In this document: positions 1 to 51,592 of the stretch, piece by piece
Layout: the number at the start of each line of letters is the position of its first letter
Position numbering within the stretch: the first letter of the stretch is position 1
Translations under genes and position numbers: made by a program
Notes under the pieces: model-generated
Database searches by the model: none
Seen by the model: only the letters and a program-made list of their open reading frames with translations
Told to the model about the DNA's origin: nothing
From: Whitmania pigra
Taxonomy: Eukaryota; Annelida; Clitellata; Hirudinida; Haemopidae
Direction: 5' to 3'
Assembly (NCBI GenBank): GCA_021613335.1
Contig: JAJTWR010000311.1
Coordinates: 1 to 64,000 of the forward strand
DNA: 64,000 nucleotides

Positions 1-326
1 CTCTGCATCGTTGAATCAATCCCATTTTACAACGTTGCACGAGGCAACTTTTTTACACCACTGTATACAATATCTTAGTGTTTTTTTTAATTTTTTTAAT
101 TTGTTAATCCTAATTAAAGTAAATAATTAATCTTTTTTTCTTCATTTCGTTACTTTTCTGTATTTCTCTATATTTTTTTTATTTCGCTTCATGTTTATTT
201 TTGTTGGGTCATCCTTATTTTGTAAATGTACTGTTTATTAATTTCATTTGTTGACTCGGTTCATTATTCTTAGAGTCGTAATTGTTATTTCAATAGTATG
301 TTTAAGTGCTCCGTCGGTGCTTGCGC

Positions 327-334
327 TATATAAG
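327..334 (+). promoter_or_regulatory. possible TATA box upstream of the anosmin-like gene
   Basis: A TATATAAG octamer lies about 160 bases before the ATG at 496, in a GC-richer patch (around 310-350) of very AT-rich sequence. Position and context fit a core promoter with a short 5' UTR. In a genome this AT-rich the match could arise by chance, and no initiator was identified. Confidence 0.3.
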
Positions 335-495
335 CGTGTTTAAGCGCTTTGGAACATGCTCGGAAGGATAGGATGAGAATGCTTTAGTTTCACGACATTT
401 ATTTTGAAGTATTGAAAGCCTAATTAATATAATTTTATCAATGAAATAATAGCGCGAATTAAAATTATAAAATTGCTTCAGATCCTTTTTCCAAT

Positions 496-31339
<30,844 letters not shown>

Positions 31340-32566
31340 TCCTCTGCTTCTTCTGACTGACGGGTCTATGCAAAGACATTTCTGCTTGTTAAGGAAATCT
31401 CACTAATTGGTTGGCAAGGAATTATTCTAGGAGATCACCATCATAATAGTCATCATCATCATCATCATCATCGTCGTCGTCATCATCATCGTCATCACCA
31501 TCATCGTCATCACCATCATCGTCATCATCATCATCATCATCATCATCATCGAATCTTTCAGGATCCAAGTTTAACTCGACTTTCGTCTCCTTTTGCTCCT
31601 AACCTGTCGTTACATTCCTGAATTTCATCTTCGCTTGATGTAAAAATGTCTTTATTTAAAACTTCAGAGAAATGAATTGTTTGAAATATTCATTCACGGA
31701 TTGTATTTAATTGAAGTTTTCATCAAATTCGCCTCGATGAGCATGAACTGCAAACTTTTGTTCAAACATTTATGCCTTGAGTTCGTAATCTTTAGGTGAT
31801 CACTTGTGATTAGTATATTTAAAATTGTTCTTCATTATTATATTTTAAATTATTTTAAATTAATATATTTATAATTATCCTTAATTATTTTATTTTAAAT
31901 TATTCCTAATTATTATATTTTTCGTAATTACATCGTATTTAATAAAAGTATTACGTCTGTCGTCATGCGAATAATTTGCTGTTGTACAAAATATTGATAC
32001 AAAATATTGATACAAAACAGTGATACAAAACATTGATACAAAACATCACTGCCACATCCTTCAGACCGTCACTGGCTTCAATGTCTTTGCTGCTTGTTGA
32101 GGAGTTTACAATAAAATACTTTTCAAAATGCTTCAAAATGTCTTGCAGAATCCTATTCGCGGGAATTTCTGAGAATTAAAAAAAAATAAAATTCAAATAA
32201 CAAAAATCCAAATTAGCAATGATAAATATTTTTAAGTTTTCTCAGAAAGTTATAAAGTAAATAAAATTATTTTTATCATTGAAATTTATTTATCTCGTAT
32301 TTTATTGAAATTCATTTGTTACATTTCATCCTCACCTTTAAAAATAAGAAAATTAATTATTTCACCCATAAAGTCGGACATCAAATGTACTCATTAACCT
32401 TCGAAAGGAAATGTTCATTTGAATATCTTCATCAATCAACGTCGGATGGAAAAACTCATCCAATTAGCTGCTGTTTCTGCAGCATTCGAGGCAGCAAGAA
32501 ATTCTTTGTTTTCAGTAAACAACTCCTTGAAAGCGTTCAAAACTCGCTTCTAAGTCGAAATAAAAC
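31340..32566. other. intergenic region between anosmin-like and channel genes
   Basis: It contains two AATAAA hexamers (31941, 32110) suited to the upstream gene, an (ATC)n tract at 31437-31553, and AT-rich sequence. No exon is supported. A short frame at 32316-32570 lacks recognisable features. Confidence 0.6.
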
Positions 32567-40623
<8,057 letters not shown>

Positions 40624-42347
40624 TGTTTGTCACATCGCTATTCATGGACAGATCAATTGCTCAATTTATTTTCAATGAAAAAATCATTTCCTCAAATGAG
40701 AAGATAATCTTCAAAATAGCAACAGTATATAATGAAGAACCTGGTGATTAAACATGTATATTGGAATGTGATTCCGATAAAATACAAGCTCACACTGAGC
40801 TTAAACATAAAAGACAAGTTTATTCAAAACTTCAAACCAAACATCTCTTAAGCACAAACAAACAGTTACTGTAAGAGGCCTTGAGTCACAAATTTTCATC
40901 AAAAAGCATTTTTTTGCTTCCAATATTTATAAGCCATTAAAAAAAGTATAATGTGAATTTATTGGATTTATTTAATTAATTCAACAAATTTGCATTCCAT
41001 TTCATTTGAGAAAACACAAACATTCCCCGGAAACTTCTTTTCACCAATTTTCTGGAATTTTGTCATTAATATTTAAGTGGGTGTAAAAGGGTTGATTTCG
41101 GTAAACAAAATGGATCTTGCTGCATCATACATGCCTTAACTGTGGATGAGTCTTTTGAATATCATAAGCTGACAATTTCCCATACATTCTATTTACCATC
41201 TAAGAAAGGTTTTTCATCAAATTATTTTTTTATTTAATGATAGGAATATATTATAACACAATAAATCAACAAATACTGCAATACTAGTACAGTAATATTG
41301 TAGCTTTCTTCTGAAACTTTCTTTGCCAATATGCACAGAGTATTTAATTGATAAAAGACAAGTGTTTCACTCGATCCCAGCGAGTACGTGTTGTGGCGAG
41401 CATGTTGTGAGATTGAAGCGGCGGTTGAACCAAAGGAAGACAAAAATGGAGAAATCAAAGTCTAAAGTATGACAAAAATGATCAATGAAAATGAGCTTAG
41501 TATACTTAGTACTACTATAAGTTAGTAGAATGTGTGTAAACAAAAAAATAATCCTATTTTTTATAATTGTATTTGAATTATATTTTTGAAAATTATATTC
41601 TTAAATTTGGTAAAACCGTTCGAGACGAACACTTCAAAAAAAAAAATAAAGCTCCACCTACAAACAAATTTAACTCCGCCTATAATGATTAAAAGTAAAT
41701 CTCCTCTATTTATTTATTAATTTATATTGAAGTCTCGAGGGTTAAGGTTACGGTATGGGTAAGGTTTCAGAAACTTCAATAAATGATGCAAACCACCTCC
41801 AAAGTGGTTTACTTTATGTTAAATCTAAATCATCCATCACGAAAAATTATCTTACCTCATTATGTAATCATCAAGATCGAAACTAGGTAATGAGCTTCGA
41901 AGTAAGGAAATGCTTAAAATCCCAAGATTTCATCTGTTTGATATTATACATTAGGTTTGTATTTTGTCAACGTAAAAAACAAAAATGTAAAAGTGGATCG
42001 ATACAAAATCAAAAACAAACGCTTTTCTTAGGCTATACAGTAAAAATATAAGAGTGTAGAGTCGTTTGATAAGAATGAGGCTTTAATGATAATATTTAAT
42101 AATTTTATAACAAAAAAAAATTGTGCAGTCAAATTAATATATTAATATGTTTACACGATAAACATTTAGCAGCTTTTAAGTAATTTTTTTAAACTATCTA
42201 ACACAATTTTTTCATCTTCTGATTAGTGCGTGATTATTATTTGTAGCCATATATAAAACATCTCTGTCCAATGGGTCTGCAACAAGTTCGACCTTAACAC
42301 TTTAACCTCTCAACTTTTCAAAAACATTCGAGGCTCAAGTCGCCGAT
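40624..42347. other. intergenic region between channel and epimerase genes
   Basis: AT-rich, with no microsatellite blocks and no open frame resembling a protein. Nothing recognised. Confidence 0.6.
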
Positions 42348-43236
42348 ATGGCCTCCAAAATGTCTTTATTTTTCTTGAAAAACATGAATGTCAAACAGGT
42401 TACTCTAACTTTATTTTTTTAAATTTATTAAAAAAAGAGTTTGTCAATTGATGGTCTTACAGGCATTTCTGTCTATTCCTTTGAGGACTTTTAGCGTCTC
42501 TAAGACTTTGTCTGCTGATGACAAAGTAAGATGTACTTTTACACATTATATTTAAATGTTCTAAATTTTTTTATAATTGTGAAACTAAGAAATTGTGGGG
42601 CCTAGGAAAACTTAATCATGTCGCCATAGCCGTGCCAGATATTGACAAAGCAACTGCGATGTACAAAGATGTTCTTGGTGCAAAAGTTAGCGAAAAGCAC
42701 GTAAGATTTGAAAAGTTTTAGTTTATGAAATCCACCTTGATGAAGAACTTACAAATTTGATAGGCCCAACCTGAGCATGGTGTTTACACTGTGTTTGTTG
42801 AGCTAGGAGACACAAAAATTGAAGTTGGTAAAAGTATGTTTATATTTTTTAAAACACCTTTTTAATTTTGTGGTTGTTTCATTAAGTTGTTGTATCCACT
42901 TGGTGAAAAAAGTCCCATAAAAGGTTTTCTTGAGAAGAATCCTTCAGGAGGCCTGCATCATATTTGCCTTGAGGTGAGTTTAAAAAATGGATATAAATAC
43001 ATGGTGATGCCTCAAGAATTTTTTTTAACAGTGAAGATAAATGTCCACATTCATTGATATGAAATATTATTTAAATGTTCTAGGTGACTGATATTGAAGC
43101 AGCAATAAAAGATGTGAAGGCACACAAGATTAGAACTCTAGGAGAGCAAGCTAAAACTGGAGCCCATGGCAAACCAGTGATATTTCTTCATCCAAAGGAT
43201 TGCAATGGCACATTGGTGGAGTTAGAACAAGTTTGA
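42348..43236 (+). CDS. MCEE: methylmalonyl-CoA epimerase, mitochondrial, 6 exons
   Basis: Exons: 42348-42398, 42463-42525, 42590-42700, 42764-42823, 42887-42973, 43084-43236, all phase 0, giving 174 residues (human about 176). The enzyme interconverts the 2R and 2S forms of methylmalonyl-CoA in propionyl-CoA breakdown. It is a vicinal-oxygen-chelate fold metalloenzyme. Residues 1-35 are basic and hydroxylated without acids, as in a mitochondrial presequence. Metal-ligand positions are present: His48 in LNHVAIAVPD, His120 in GGLHHICLE and Glu170 in LVELEQ. GAHGKPVIFLHPKD is also a family signature. The exon 3 acceptor (CTAAG before AAATTG) has a poor pyrimidine tract. I chose it because the nearby CCTAG would break the frame and the chosen site gives the expected residues before KLNHVAIA. 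Introns are only 60-110 bases. Confidence 0.92.
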
Positions 43237-43504
43237 GGCAATATTACAAATGTATTTTGATGCAGTATGATGAAATTAATGAGGAATTAATTTTTTAATC
43301 GTGTTCGATACATATGACGATGGTGCATTTTGCAAACCGAATTGCCTAACAGTTTGAAATAATATTCAGGATTATGAATCAGTCTTTACATGATGATTTG
43401 ATTACGCTAATTCTCTCACCCTCAAGCAGTTGAAATTAGAAATTTTTTAATCTTTATAAATTGTTATTGGCTTTCCCAATGTCCATTATTTGATTACGTC
43501 GCTT

Positions 43505-43560
43505 AAGAACGGGGGCACTATTTCAGCTTTTTCCAGGGAGGCAAAAACTCTGGCACAAAT
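43505..43560. mobile_element. possible remnant of a hAT-like MITE
   Basis: The stretch with CAGCTTTTTCCAGGGAGGCA and CTCTGGCACA resembles the left arm of the palindromic element at 58428 (TAGCATTTTCCATGGGGGCA and CTTGCACA). No partner arm or target duplication was found. Confidence 0.3.
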
Positions 43561-44569
43561 GAAATGAATGTTTTTTTTAATTTTTGCTCCTAGTTAGGGA
43601 AGCTATGGGAATTGGCCACATTTTATCAATCATCTGGAATTACATATTTTTTGCATCTTATTCATAATAAAAATGAATGTTTGAGTTCTTTTGTTTGTGT
43701 GACTCGCATAAGCAAATGTTTTGAGTCTTGTAACTTTTGCATTTGCACTTTTAATCAAGTATTTACATGCTTCCCTAATATTTACCAAAGTCCAAAAAAC
43801 ATAACTGGACACTGAAGACATGCAAGATTTTTTTAAACACTACAATTCATTTTTACATCTAGTGTCTGTAGTTGCAATTTATCTAAGTGAGGTTGTGAGA
43901 TAATCTGAATGCATTTAGATGGCATCGGGTAAAATGGTCAAGTTCTACATTTTTCTGGTTAATTGGTGCAGTGGTTGAGTGTTTCCAAAGTTCTAAACCT
44001 CCATCTCGAGGAAATGGCTCGAGAGTTTTACTACCACGTTACCAAAGTCATGAATCTGAAGGATAATATTGTCAGGTCTGCCAGATTATTATTGCTGCCA
44101 GTGTGGGGGACAACTCAGTTTTACTCAGTTCTGACAAAAAGTAAATCTGCAAACTTCGCACTGACTGGAAGGGTCTGCAGAAGAACTTAGGCCACAGTTT
44201 AGCAACAGATGATATGATCTCGTTCATTATGGAAGAGGACTTGCTATCAGCAATTCTGGCATAACTTTCAAAAGTTATGAGAGTTTATCTGAAATACTGG
44301 ATTGTAAATGAATGCAGGTTATCAGATCAATGGCATGTTTTACCAGTTTCATAATTAAATATCATGTTGCATATGCATCACAAATTAAATCATACTTTGA
44401 GGGAGTTGAAAAAGTTATGATTATTGTCCTTATCAGCTTGAAGTTTTGTTATAATTTTGATAATTTTGCTATAATGATGTAACAGATGGTTTGATGCTAG
44501 TAGGCAGGGTGAGAGGAATAATAAAGTATTGTCAGTGAGCAAAAGTCATCATATTGAAGCATTTGTGAA

Positions 44570-44707
44570 ATGCTAGAGAGAATACATAGAAGTGCACTAA
44601 AGATGATTAATTGACTAGAAAAATCACGTTATGAGGAGATTGACAGAATAAAACTTGATAAATTAAGGAGGAACTCATTCAAAATTTTACGAGGAGTTTT
44701 CGTCTGA
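44570..44707 (+). pseudogene. LINE reverse-transcriptase C-terminal remnant
   Basis: One frame reads MLERIHRSALKMIN, a stop, then LEKSRYEEIDRIKLDKLRR. This matches the pattern near the C-terminus of many non-LTR reverse transcriptases (LE-x-VQRRATKMI ... YEERL-x-x-L-x-L-x-x-L-x-x-RR). The segment is short, carries a stop, and upstream coding sequence is lost or frameshifted. Confidence 0.5.
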
Positions 44708-45595
44708 GTTTTAATTTGAGCCTATAAAAAGTAGTTCGACCACGGAGCACGAATGCGCACAAAAAAGCAACAGGTGCGCTGAGGAACGACTATTTCAAGA
44801 GTGAGAGTAGTGAGACTTCAGAACAAGCTCGGTGATGAACAATATATTCGAATTTGTTGGAACTATTCAAATTAGGTCTATCGAAATTCGAACATTAAAC
44901 CAAAGAGTTTATCACATATACTTCAGCCTTTTTAAAACATAGTTAATAAATGTTGATTGAAGATACAATACGCATTAAAGTTTGCCTTGCATTCAATTAA
45001 AAAAAATCTTTTAGTCGAAGTCCTCAAACTACCAGTCCACAATATTTCGAACAGCAATCTTATGATGATAATATATGACTATTCTTTGGTATCGAAATAT
45101 GACGTCAGCGTTTTGTTACGTCCGAAAATTCAACAACGTGTAAGAATAAAAACAGAAAAGTACACTAAACATCCCACTTACTCAGTTGTTTCTATTAACT
45201 TTTTTTATTTCTTCACTTTTAAATTCGAAACTATATAATAAACGCAGTTCATATTATGCTGTAAACTCGCATGCTGCTTAGTTATACCGCACTAATTTAC
45301 CTGCCAGATAACTCCAAACACCACCGGCTGACGAACAACTACTTGTTGATTGATGCCAAAGGTCTGGCAGGAATAAAGCAAATTGAACAACCAACTCTAC
45401 ACCGATGTGGCAACAATTGAACTCAGGGGTGGAATAACGAGGTGTGGAACTTACCGGAACATAACAGACCAATGAACGCCGTTTGCAGAGTGTACCTTGT
45501 TTCGACAGTAGAGGTATTCATTCCTTGCTCAGCGGAATTACTTTTACGATTTTATCGTCCAAACGAGGTAACAAACTACAAATTCGCGTGAGGAA

Positions 45596-46486
45596 ATGTC
45601 AAGAAGAGTTGCCGTTCATCAACGACATAGAGTTTCCATAGATCTTGAGTCCATGTTCTACAGGAATGGCTACAGGCTTGGAGAAAAGATTGGCACTGGA
45701 TCTTTTGCCGTGGTAAGGAAAGCATTAAATTCGACTACGGGAAAACCGATGGCTGTTAAAATAATCGACCACAATTTGGCTACGAAAGAAGTTCAAGAGA
45801 AGTTCTTACCAAGGGAACTAGAAATTATAAGCACTCTCAAACATCCGAATATCATAGAAGTCGAAAAAATTGTACGGTTCGGTCCCTACACATGCGTTAT
45901 TATGGAGCAGGCGAAGGAAGGAGACCTGCTTGAATTCATCTTAAAGAAGGGCTGCATGGCTGAGCCAGCTGCCAAGAAGATAATCATTGGCATCGTCAAA
46001 GCTCTGCAGTACTGCCATTCAAACAACATCGCCCATCGAGACCTTAAATGCGAGAACATTTTATTAGGTGAGCACGGTGAACCGAAATTGTCCGATTTTG
46101 GTTTTGCCCGGTGCATAATCGATCCTCTAACAAAAAAACGACTCTTGAGTCGAACCTTCTGCGGCAGTGCAGCCTACGTACCTCCAGAGGTTCTCAGAGG
46201 AACCCCGTACAACCCCATGATGTCTGACGTCTGGAGTTTAGGGGTCATATTCTTCATCGTTGTCACCGGCCTCATGCCATTCGACGATTCTAATTTACCG
46301 AAAATGGTAGAAAGTCAAATAAAGAAAAAATGGACTTTTCCAAAAAACTGTAAGGAACGACTTTCAAGTGACTGTCAGCATCTCATTAGGAAAATGTTGG
46401 AGCCTGACATCATGCTTCGAACCACGATCAATCAATTGGCCGCCAATGAATGGTTAAAGACAGATCCCCCTCCAGAAAAAACTTAA
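45596..46486 (+). CDS. testis-specific serine/threonine kinase (TSSK family), intronless
   Basis: A 296-residue single-exon protein kinase. It shows the glycine loop IGTGSFAVV (32-40), Lys55 in AVKII, Glu74, the catalytic loop HRDLKCEN (147-154), DFG at 167-169, activation-loop TFCGSAAYVPPE and a complete C-lobe to about residue 287. The HRDLKCEN loop, the short tail and the overall length are typical of TSSK1/2-like kinases, which act in spermatid development in animals. All catalytic residues are intact, so it should be active. The upstream AAATG context and the strong N-lobe support the start. Every other gene in the window has introns; a single exon suggests origin by retroposition, as for several mammalian TSSKs. 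The subfamily (1/2 versus 4) is not resolved. Confidence 0.9.
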   Translation: MSRRVAVHQRHRVSIDLESMFYRNGYRLGEKIGTGSFAVVRKALNSTTGKPMAVKIIDHNLATKEVQEKFLPRELEIISTLKHPNIIEVEKIVRFGPYTCVIMEQAKEGDLLEFILKKGCMAEPAAKKIIIGIVKALQYCHSNNIAHRDLKCENILLGEHGEPKLSDFGFARCIIDPLTKKRLLSRTFCGSAAYVPPEVLRGTPYNPMMSDVWSLGVIFFIVVTGLMPFDDSNLPKMVESQIKKKWTFPKNCKERLSSDCQHLIRKMLEPDIMLRTTINQLAANEWLKTDPPPEKT

Positions 46487-48052
46487 TGCTAACTTGCAAT
46501 AAGTAATCATATCACGATAACAATTTCAAATGTGAACCTTGTAATATCTGAAACATTCAGTCAAATTTTAGGCCAGTTATTTACAATTCAAAATGTTCCG
46601 CTTTTAAAACTGAATTCTGTGATTTACGTGGTCTTGCCAAAACTGTCAAAATGTATCGAAGACAAAATTTGAATTTTTCACCCTTCCGTTGAGTTTGGGT
46701 GCTTCAAAGAAATTTCTGTCAATCACTAGCGAAAGTGGAGAGAGTTCTATGTTTGTCTATTTGATTGGAATTATAAAAAATAATTTGTACACACAATTTT
46801 TAAAACAAATACAATACTTCAACTCAGAACACACCTTGAGTCATTCTCTGTTAATATTTCTAGTTTTCTGTTTCCAAGAAGTTACGGTGAATGTCAACCA
46901 TAAATTGGCAAACTTTTACATTAATCGTTCTTCCATATATTTATATGTTTAAATCTAAAGATGTTAAACTTTATAAACCCGCGTGCTTAACATTCATCGA
47001 TTATTTAAAAAAAACCTGGAGGATATTCGCGGCACATTCCTACCAATGAAGATTTTCATTTGAGCTGGAAGTCGAGGCTCCAAAATATTTGAATGTAACT
47101 TCTTTCATAACAAAGGCTATAAAGTGCTTCTTTTCTACTTGCGTCACGGCTATGTTAAACTTAACATGTGACACTGCAAACGGAAGAGAAATGCTAACTA
47201 AATGATAATGTAGGATTGTAAAGGTCATGAGATATTTGAAAGGTGTCGACCAAGTTTACGGAGAATTTAGGCTGGTTGATTTTCGAAAAAAGTATTTACA
47301 TGCAATTTTCTTGTATATATAATTTAAACTAGTAACTTTTTCACGAATGAGTACAAGTATCCATAGTCGGTCCTAATGATTTCATTCATGACGCCGTGAA
47401 CTAGTTCTGTCTACTAACATCGTTAGTAGGTTTTTAAATTTTTAGTCTAGAATAGAAAAAACTGAAATTTTAAAGCAAAATTTTAAGCGTTTAATCGAGC
47501 TTTAGAAAGGGATGTCACCAACCTAGTAGTGAATTAAATATCTCTTATGATGCGGTGAAACTATTATTTTTAATGAGAAATATCATTAACAGATAAATAT
47601 TATTAATAAATTAAAGTGAAAAACTAATATTTTTACATTCTCCTACCATATTGTAAGCAAACTTTATTGTCTATTGCGGGTTCCGGTTTTGTTTTTATAG
47701 ATTTATTAAATTAAATTATGAGGGCAAGTTAAACAGTCGCTACAGACCATTTTGGCTGTGGTCTTATGTAAAATCCGAGAGTAACCACACATTTAAAGTT
47801 TTTGTAGATTAGGAATCTTTACTTGTCAATAAAGTTGATTCGTTCCCGTAACTTGACGCCTTCTGTAAATTACATCCATAGTATTTGCAATCATTGCATT
47901 AACGAACTGTGAACCGAAGTGAGTCGTTTGAGTTCGTGCTGGTTTGATAAATTGTTTTGCGCAAAATGGATACATTTTACGGACATTAGATTTAATGAAG
48001 AAATCATAGCACTATTATCGTTTTTTCAGGATATTCAGGGTATTAGTGGTGC
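46487..48052. other. intergenic region between TSSK and CK1 gamma genes
   Basis: AT-rich with several short unremarkable frames. A TTTTTTCAG at 48020-48028 could be the 3' splice site of a 5' UTR intron of the CK1 gamma gene. Nothing else recognised. Confidence 0.5.
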
Positions 48053-51000
48053 ATGGCATCAACTGCTATTTATAATAACGATAGAATCAGAGCATTAGAT
48101 GAAGTAATCTTACAAAAAGCATCCAGACAAATGCCAGAACGACCAACTCAAGGAAACTCTGGCAGGCCTGGTGGCTCCAGCAGCTCAGGCATCATGATGG
48201 TGGGCCCAAATTTTAGGGTTGGCAAAAAGATTGGCAGTGGCAACTTTGGGGAGCTAAGATTAGGTTGGTGGCTCTATTAATGACATTTTAAGGCAATATT
48301 TACCTAAGTCTATGAATGTTTTCAGGGAAGAATCTGTATACCAATGAACATGTGGCTATAAAACTGGTGAGATTAACACTGATAGTGGTTTTCGTGCACT
48401 CTCTTAAGAGTTCTGGCTAATCGTGTTCATTTGATAATTCTTAGTTCTGGCTAATCGTGTATATGATATGTTATATGCTGATATAATATGTTGATAATTC
48501 TTAGGAGCCTATGAAGACCCGAGCACCTCAGCTCCATTTGGAATACAGATTTTACAAAATGCTTGGTCAAGCAGGTCGATTTCAACTGTTTTTGATGTGT
48601 TTCAAACACTTTTTAATGGCTTTAATTTATTTATTGCCTTAGTTAGTCGCCTAATTGGTTTTTCATGCCAACTACTTCAACCAACTTCATAATCCAATTT
48701 CTGAAGTATTGATGTCATTATTTAGCAATATGTTATTCAGAGAAATATGCCTTGTTTTAATAAGTTTGTTTCAGATTTCACATCGTAGCATTTGTAAACA
48801 TTTTGTTCAGAGGGAATACCTTCCGTGTATTACTTCGGTCCTTGCGGCAAGTACAACGCCATCGTTCTCGAACTCCTCGGATCGACTCTCGAAGATCTTT
48901 TCGACCTTTGCGATCGGAGGTTCTCCATAAAAACCGTTTGCATGATAGCATTCCAGCTGGTAAACCTACTTCTTTGCTCGAACGAGCTTCGAATTGTTTC
49001 TCTTGACGCGAGGTTACTTCCGTGCAGATAACCAGGATGGAATACGTGCACTCGAAGCACTTAATATTTCGGGACGTGAAACCGGAAAACTTCTTGATCG
49101 GACGACACTCCACGAAGAAGGACACGATCATTCACATCATCGATTTTGGTCTCGCCAAGGAGTACATCGACCCCACCACGCACAAGCACATTCCTTACAG
49201 AGAACACAAAAATCTCACCGGCACGGCTCGTTACATGAGCATCAACACCCACCTCGGCAAAGGTGATTTCCACGTTTTTTTTTAAAAAGATTTAAATCGA
49301 TTACAGATTTGAACGACTTTTGAGAATTAATCTCGTGAACGTCGAAACTCCAGAGCAAAGCCGAAGGGACGACTTGGAATCCCTGGGTCACATGTTCATG
49401 TACTTCTTGAGAGGAAGTTTACCCTGGCAGGGTCTCAAAGCAGACACCATAAAGGAAAGATATCAGAAGATCGGAGACACAAAGAGAGACACACCGGTCG
49501 ATGTTCTCTGTGCAGGATATCCAGGTCGGATGATTATTGTTATTATTGATGATTCATTCTATTCTACGCTTCTCTTATTTGCTGGATGGTTTAAAATTGT
49601 GTTCATTGAAATGTTTTCAGATGAATTTGCCACCTACCTGAGATACACAAGAGGTTTAGACTTTTTTGAGGCCCCAAACTACGACTACATGAGGAGATTG
49701 TTTTCTGACCTCATGAGTTCCAGTGGTTGGGAGTTCGACTGGCGCTTCGATTGGGAGAATAGATTTGCTGTGAGCGTTTGCCTTTCATCGGTTAATTAGT
49801 GATTATAATGTATGGTAATGATGTATTTTTTGGAATCAGATTGTTTCAGCACAAAAATAGATGCTAAAATGCAATACACCAATTAGAAGAGCTGCTATTT
49901 ATGAAATTAAGTGATAATTGTACTTGTTATGAAATTAAGTGATAATTGTGCTTATTTCTCCTCATTTTCAACTGTAATGACCTTCAGTGAATTGCAAGTA
50001 TTCATGAGTCATCATTGACTTTTAGAGTTACTCATCATTTTTTAAATATCCAGGGATAGGTTGAAAAAGCTTAATTACAAAGTTATCCATTACAAATAAC
50101 CTTTTATTGTAATATTTTAAATATTTCTTCTATTCTTTATAATTAGATTTTTATAAACCTAAGTGTCACTGTTAATCTCAGCATCTTATTTCTACTTTGT
50201 CTTTTCACTCCGTTCGCATTGTTTGCTTTGCGAATAATGAAGGATGAATGCGTTCATTAATATTTATTCGATTGCTTCGCTTCAAGGGCTCCTGTTTTTG
50301 AAGACGCAAAACCAATTTTCGATCAAAAATCGAATGAACTTTCTCTTTTGGCCAGTGATGTGTTTTGCTTATAAAAAGTGAATGTGTCTGTCCTCTGAGT
50401 ACTGCTCTTATAAACTTATAACTTTATAGAAAGACACTGTTTCCCATGTTTAAAGTAGGAAAAACACTTCTTTTAAAAAAGTTCTGGTAAATTCTTACGC
50501 AAGCATGACTTTATTTCGTATGGTCATCGTGCGATGTGAGCGCATAAATTACAAGGCTGTGAATATTAATAGCTTTTTCTATATCCGCAACTCAAATATT
50601 ATATTATATCCGAGATTTAAATATTAGTTCTTTTTTGTATCCATAATTACGATCTAAATATTAATTGTTTCTATAACCATAACGACAATTTAAATATTTG
50701 CACAGGACTCCATGTCTCCGGGTTCTCACGTCAAACCCAATCAAACGCCGAGTCGCTTGAAACCCGAGGATCCCAGTTCGAGACCTGCCAACAAACTGCA
50801 TTCCACAAGGGTTAGGATGAACTAATCATGCATAGACCATCATTCAGAGGAAACCACAACCTCATTGATTAGAGGGTGCATTAAATGCTATCAAGTGGTT
50901 TTAATTTATGCAAAAAAGCCATTTGTTTGTCACCATCAGAAGCACTCCCATATTTATGCACGTGCAAATAAGTACCACTCGAACTCATTGTTTGCTTTTG

Positions 51001-51592
51001 CGCCTTTGAAATCCTGGCAACAAATGATGTCCGGAACATGAAGTTCTCTGTTATTGAACGTTTTAATGCACATATGAATAATGTGTTGTTTAAAATTGGT
51101 TACATTTTATTCACATAAATATAGTGTTCAAAATAGTTGATATTGTCATTAATTATTTGACTGATTAGATGGTGAACCCCAGTACTGAGGTTGTTGCAGG
51201 AGACACGAACGTTCTGCCGTCGAACGCCGGATTCTCACCCAACAACAACGAGGTCCAAGCAGACGCCAACAGTGGCGACACCAAGTATGAATTGTGCACC
51301 TTTCTGTGCCATTATAATGGCATCGTAATTTTAATGATGATAACGATAACATAAGCACAAGCATCGGGGGATCTCAACCGATTGTAAGGCGTGCGTCCGA
51401 GGCGTGCTTTGTGGCAGTGCAAGTCGAGTCGCGAACACAAACCTGACGACCGTCGCTTTTACCTTCGTTCTTAGGCATGCTACCCTCCGAGCCAACTCGC
51501 ACTACTTATTTTAATAATTATAATTTCGTCATAACATTTCCATTTCTTTCCGCAGATGTTGTTTCTTCAAGCGTCGCAAGAGCAGGAAGTGA
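48053..51592 (+). CDS. CSNK1G: casein kinase 1 gamma, 10 coding exons
   Basis: Exons: 48053-48263, 48326-48366, 48505-48574, 48811-48959, 49028-49262, 49354-49524, 49621-49769, 50706-50810, 51169-51284, 51556-51592. Phases agree, giving 427 residues. CK1 gamma is a constitutively active, membrane-attached Ser/Thr kinase (for example on LRP5/6 in Wnt signalling). Visible features: [20 protein letters not shown] (50-69), Lys83 in AIKLE, RDVKPEN (172-178), [10 protein letters not shown] from 196 and [14 protein letters not shown]. The Ser/Asn/Pro-rich tail ends in [12 protein letters not shown]. That terminal CC followed by a basic run is the gamma-type palmitoylation motif and separates it from other CK1 classes. 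The last coding exon has only 37 coding bases and is recovered only with the phase-2 donor at 51285. An AATAAA lies at 51830. The gene is convergent with the CCDC191-like gene. Confidence 0.93.

Larger units (their letters stand above)
43237..45595. other. intergenic region with transposon scraps
   Basis: It contains an AATAAA at 43666 that could serve the epimerase gene, a possible MITE remnant at 43505-43560 and a LINE C-terminal remnant at 44570-44707. A 75-codon frame at 43963-44190 was not recognised. No gene is supported. Confidence 0.55.

Noticed and set aside
43963..44000. tRNA-like A-box (TGGTGCAGTGG) and partial B-box, possible SINE
   Set aside because: The B-box has a mismatch and lies only 26 bases from the A-box, too close for a tRNA-derived promoter.
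43963..44190. 75-codon frame between the epimerase and TSSK genes
   Set aside because: No recognisable motif, no splice partners, and it lies in a region with transposon scraps.
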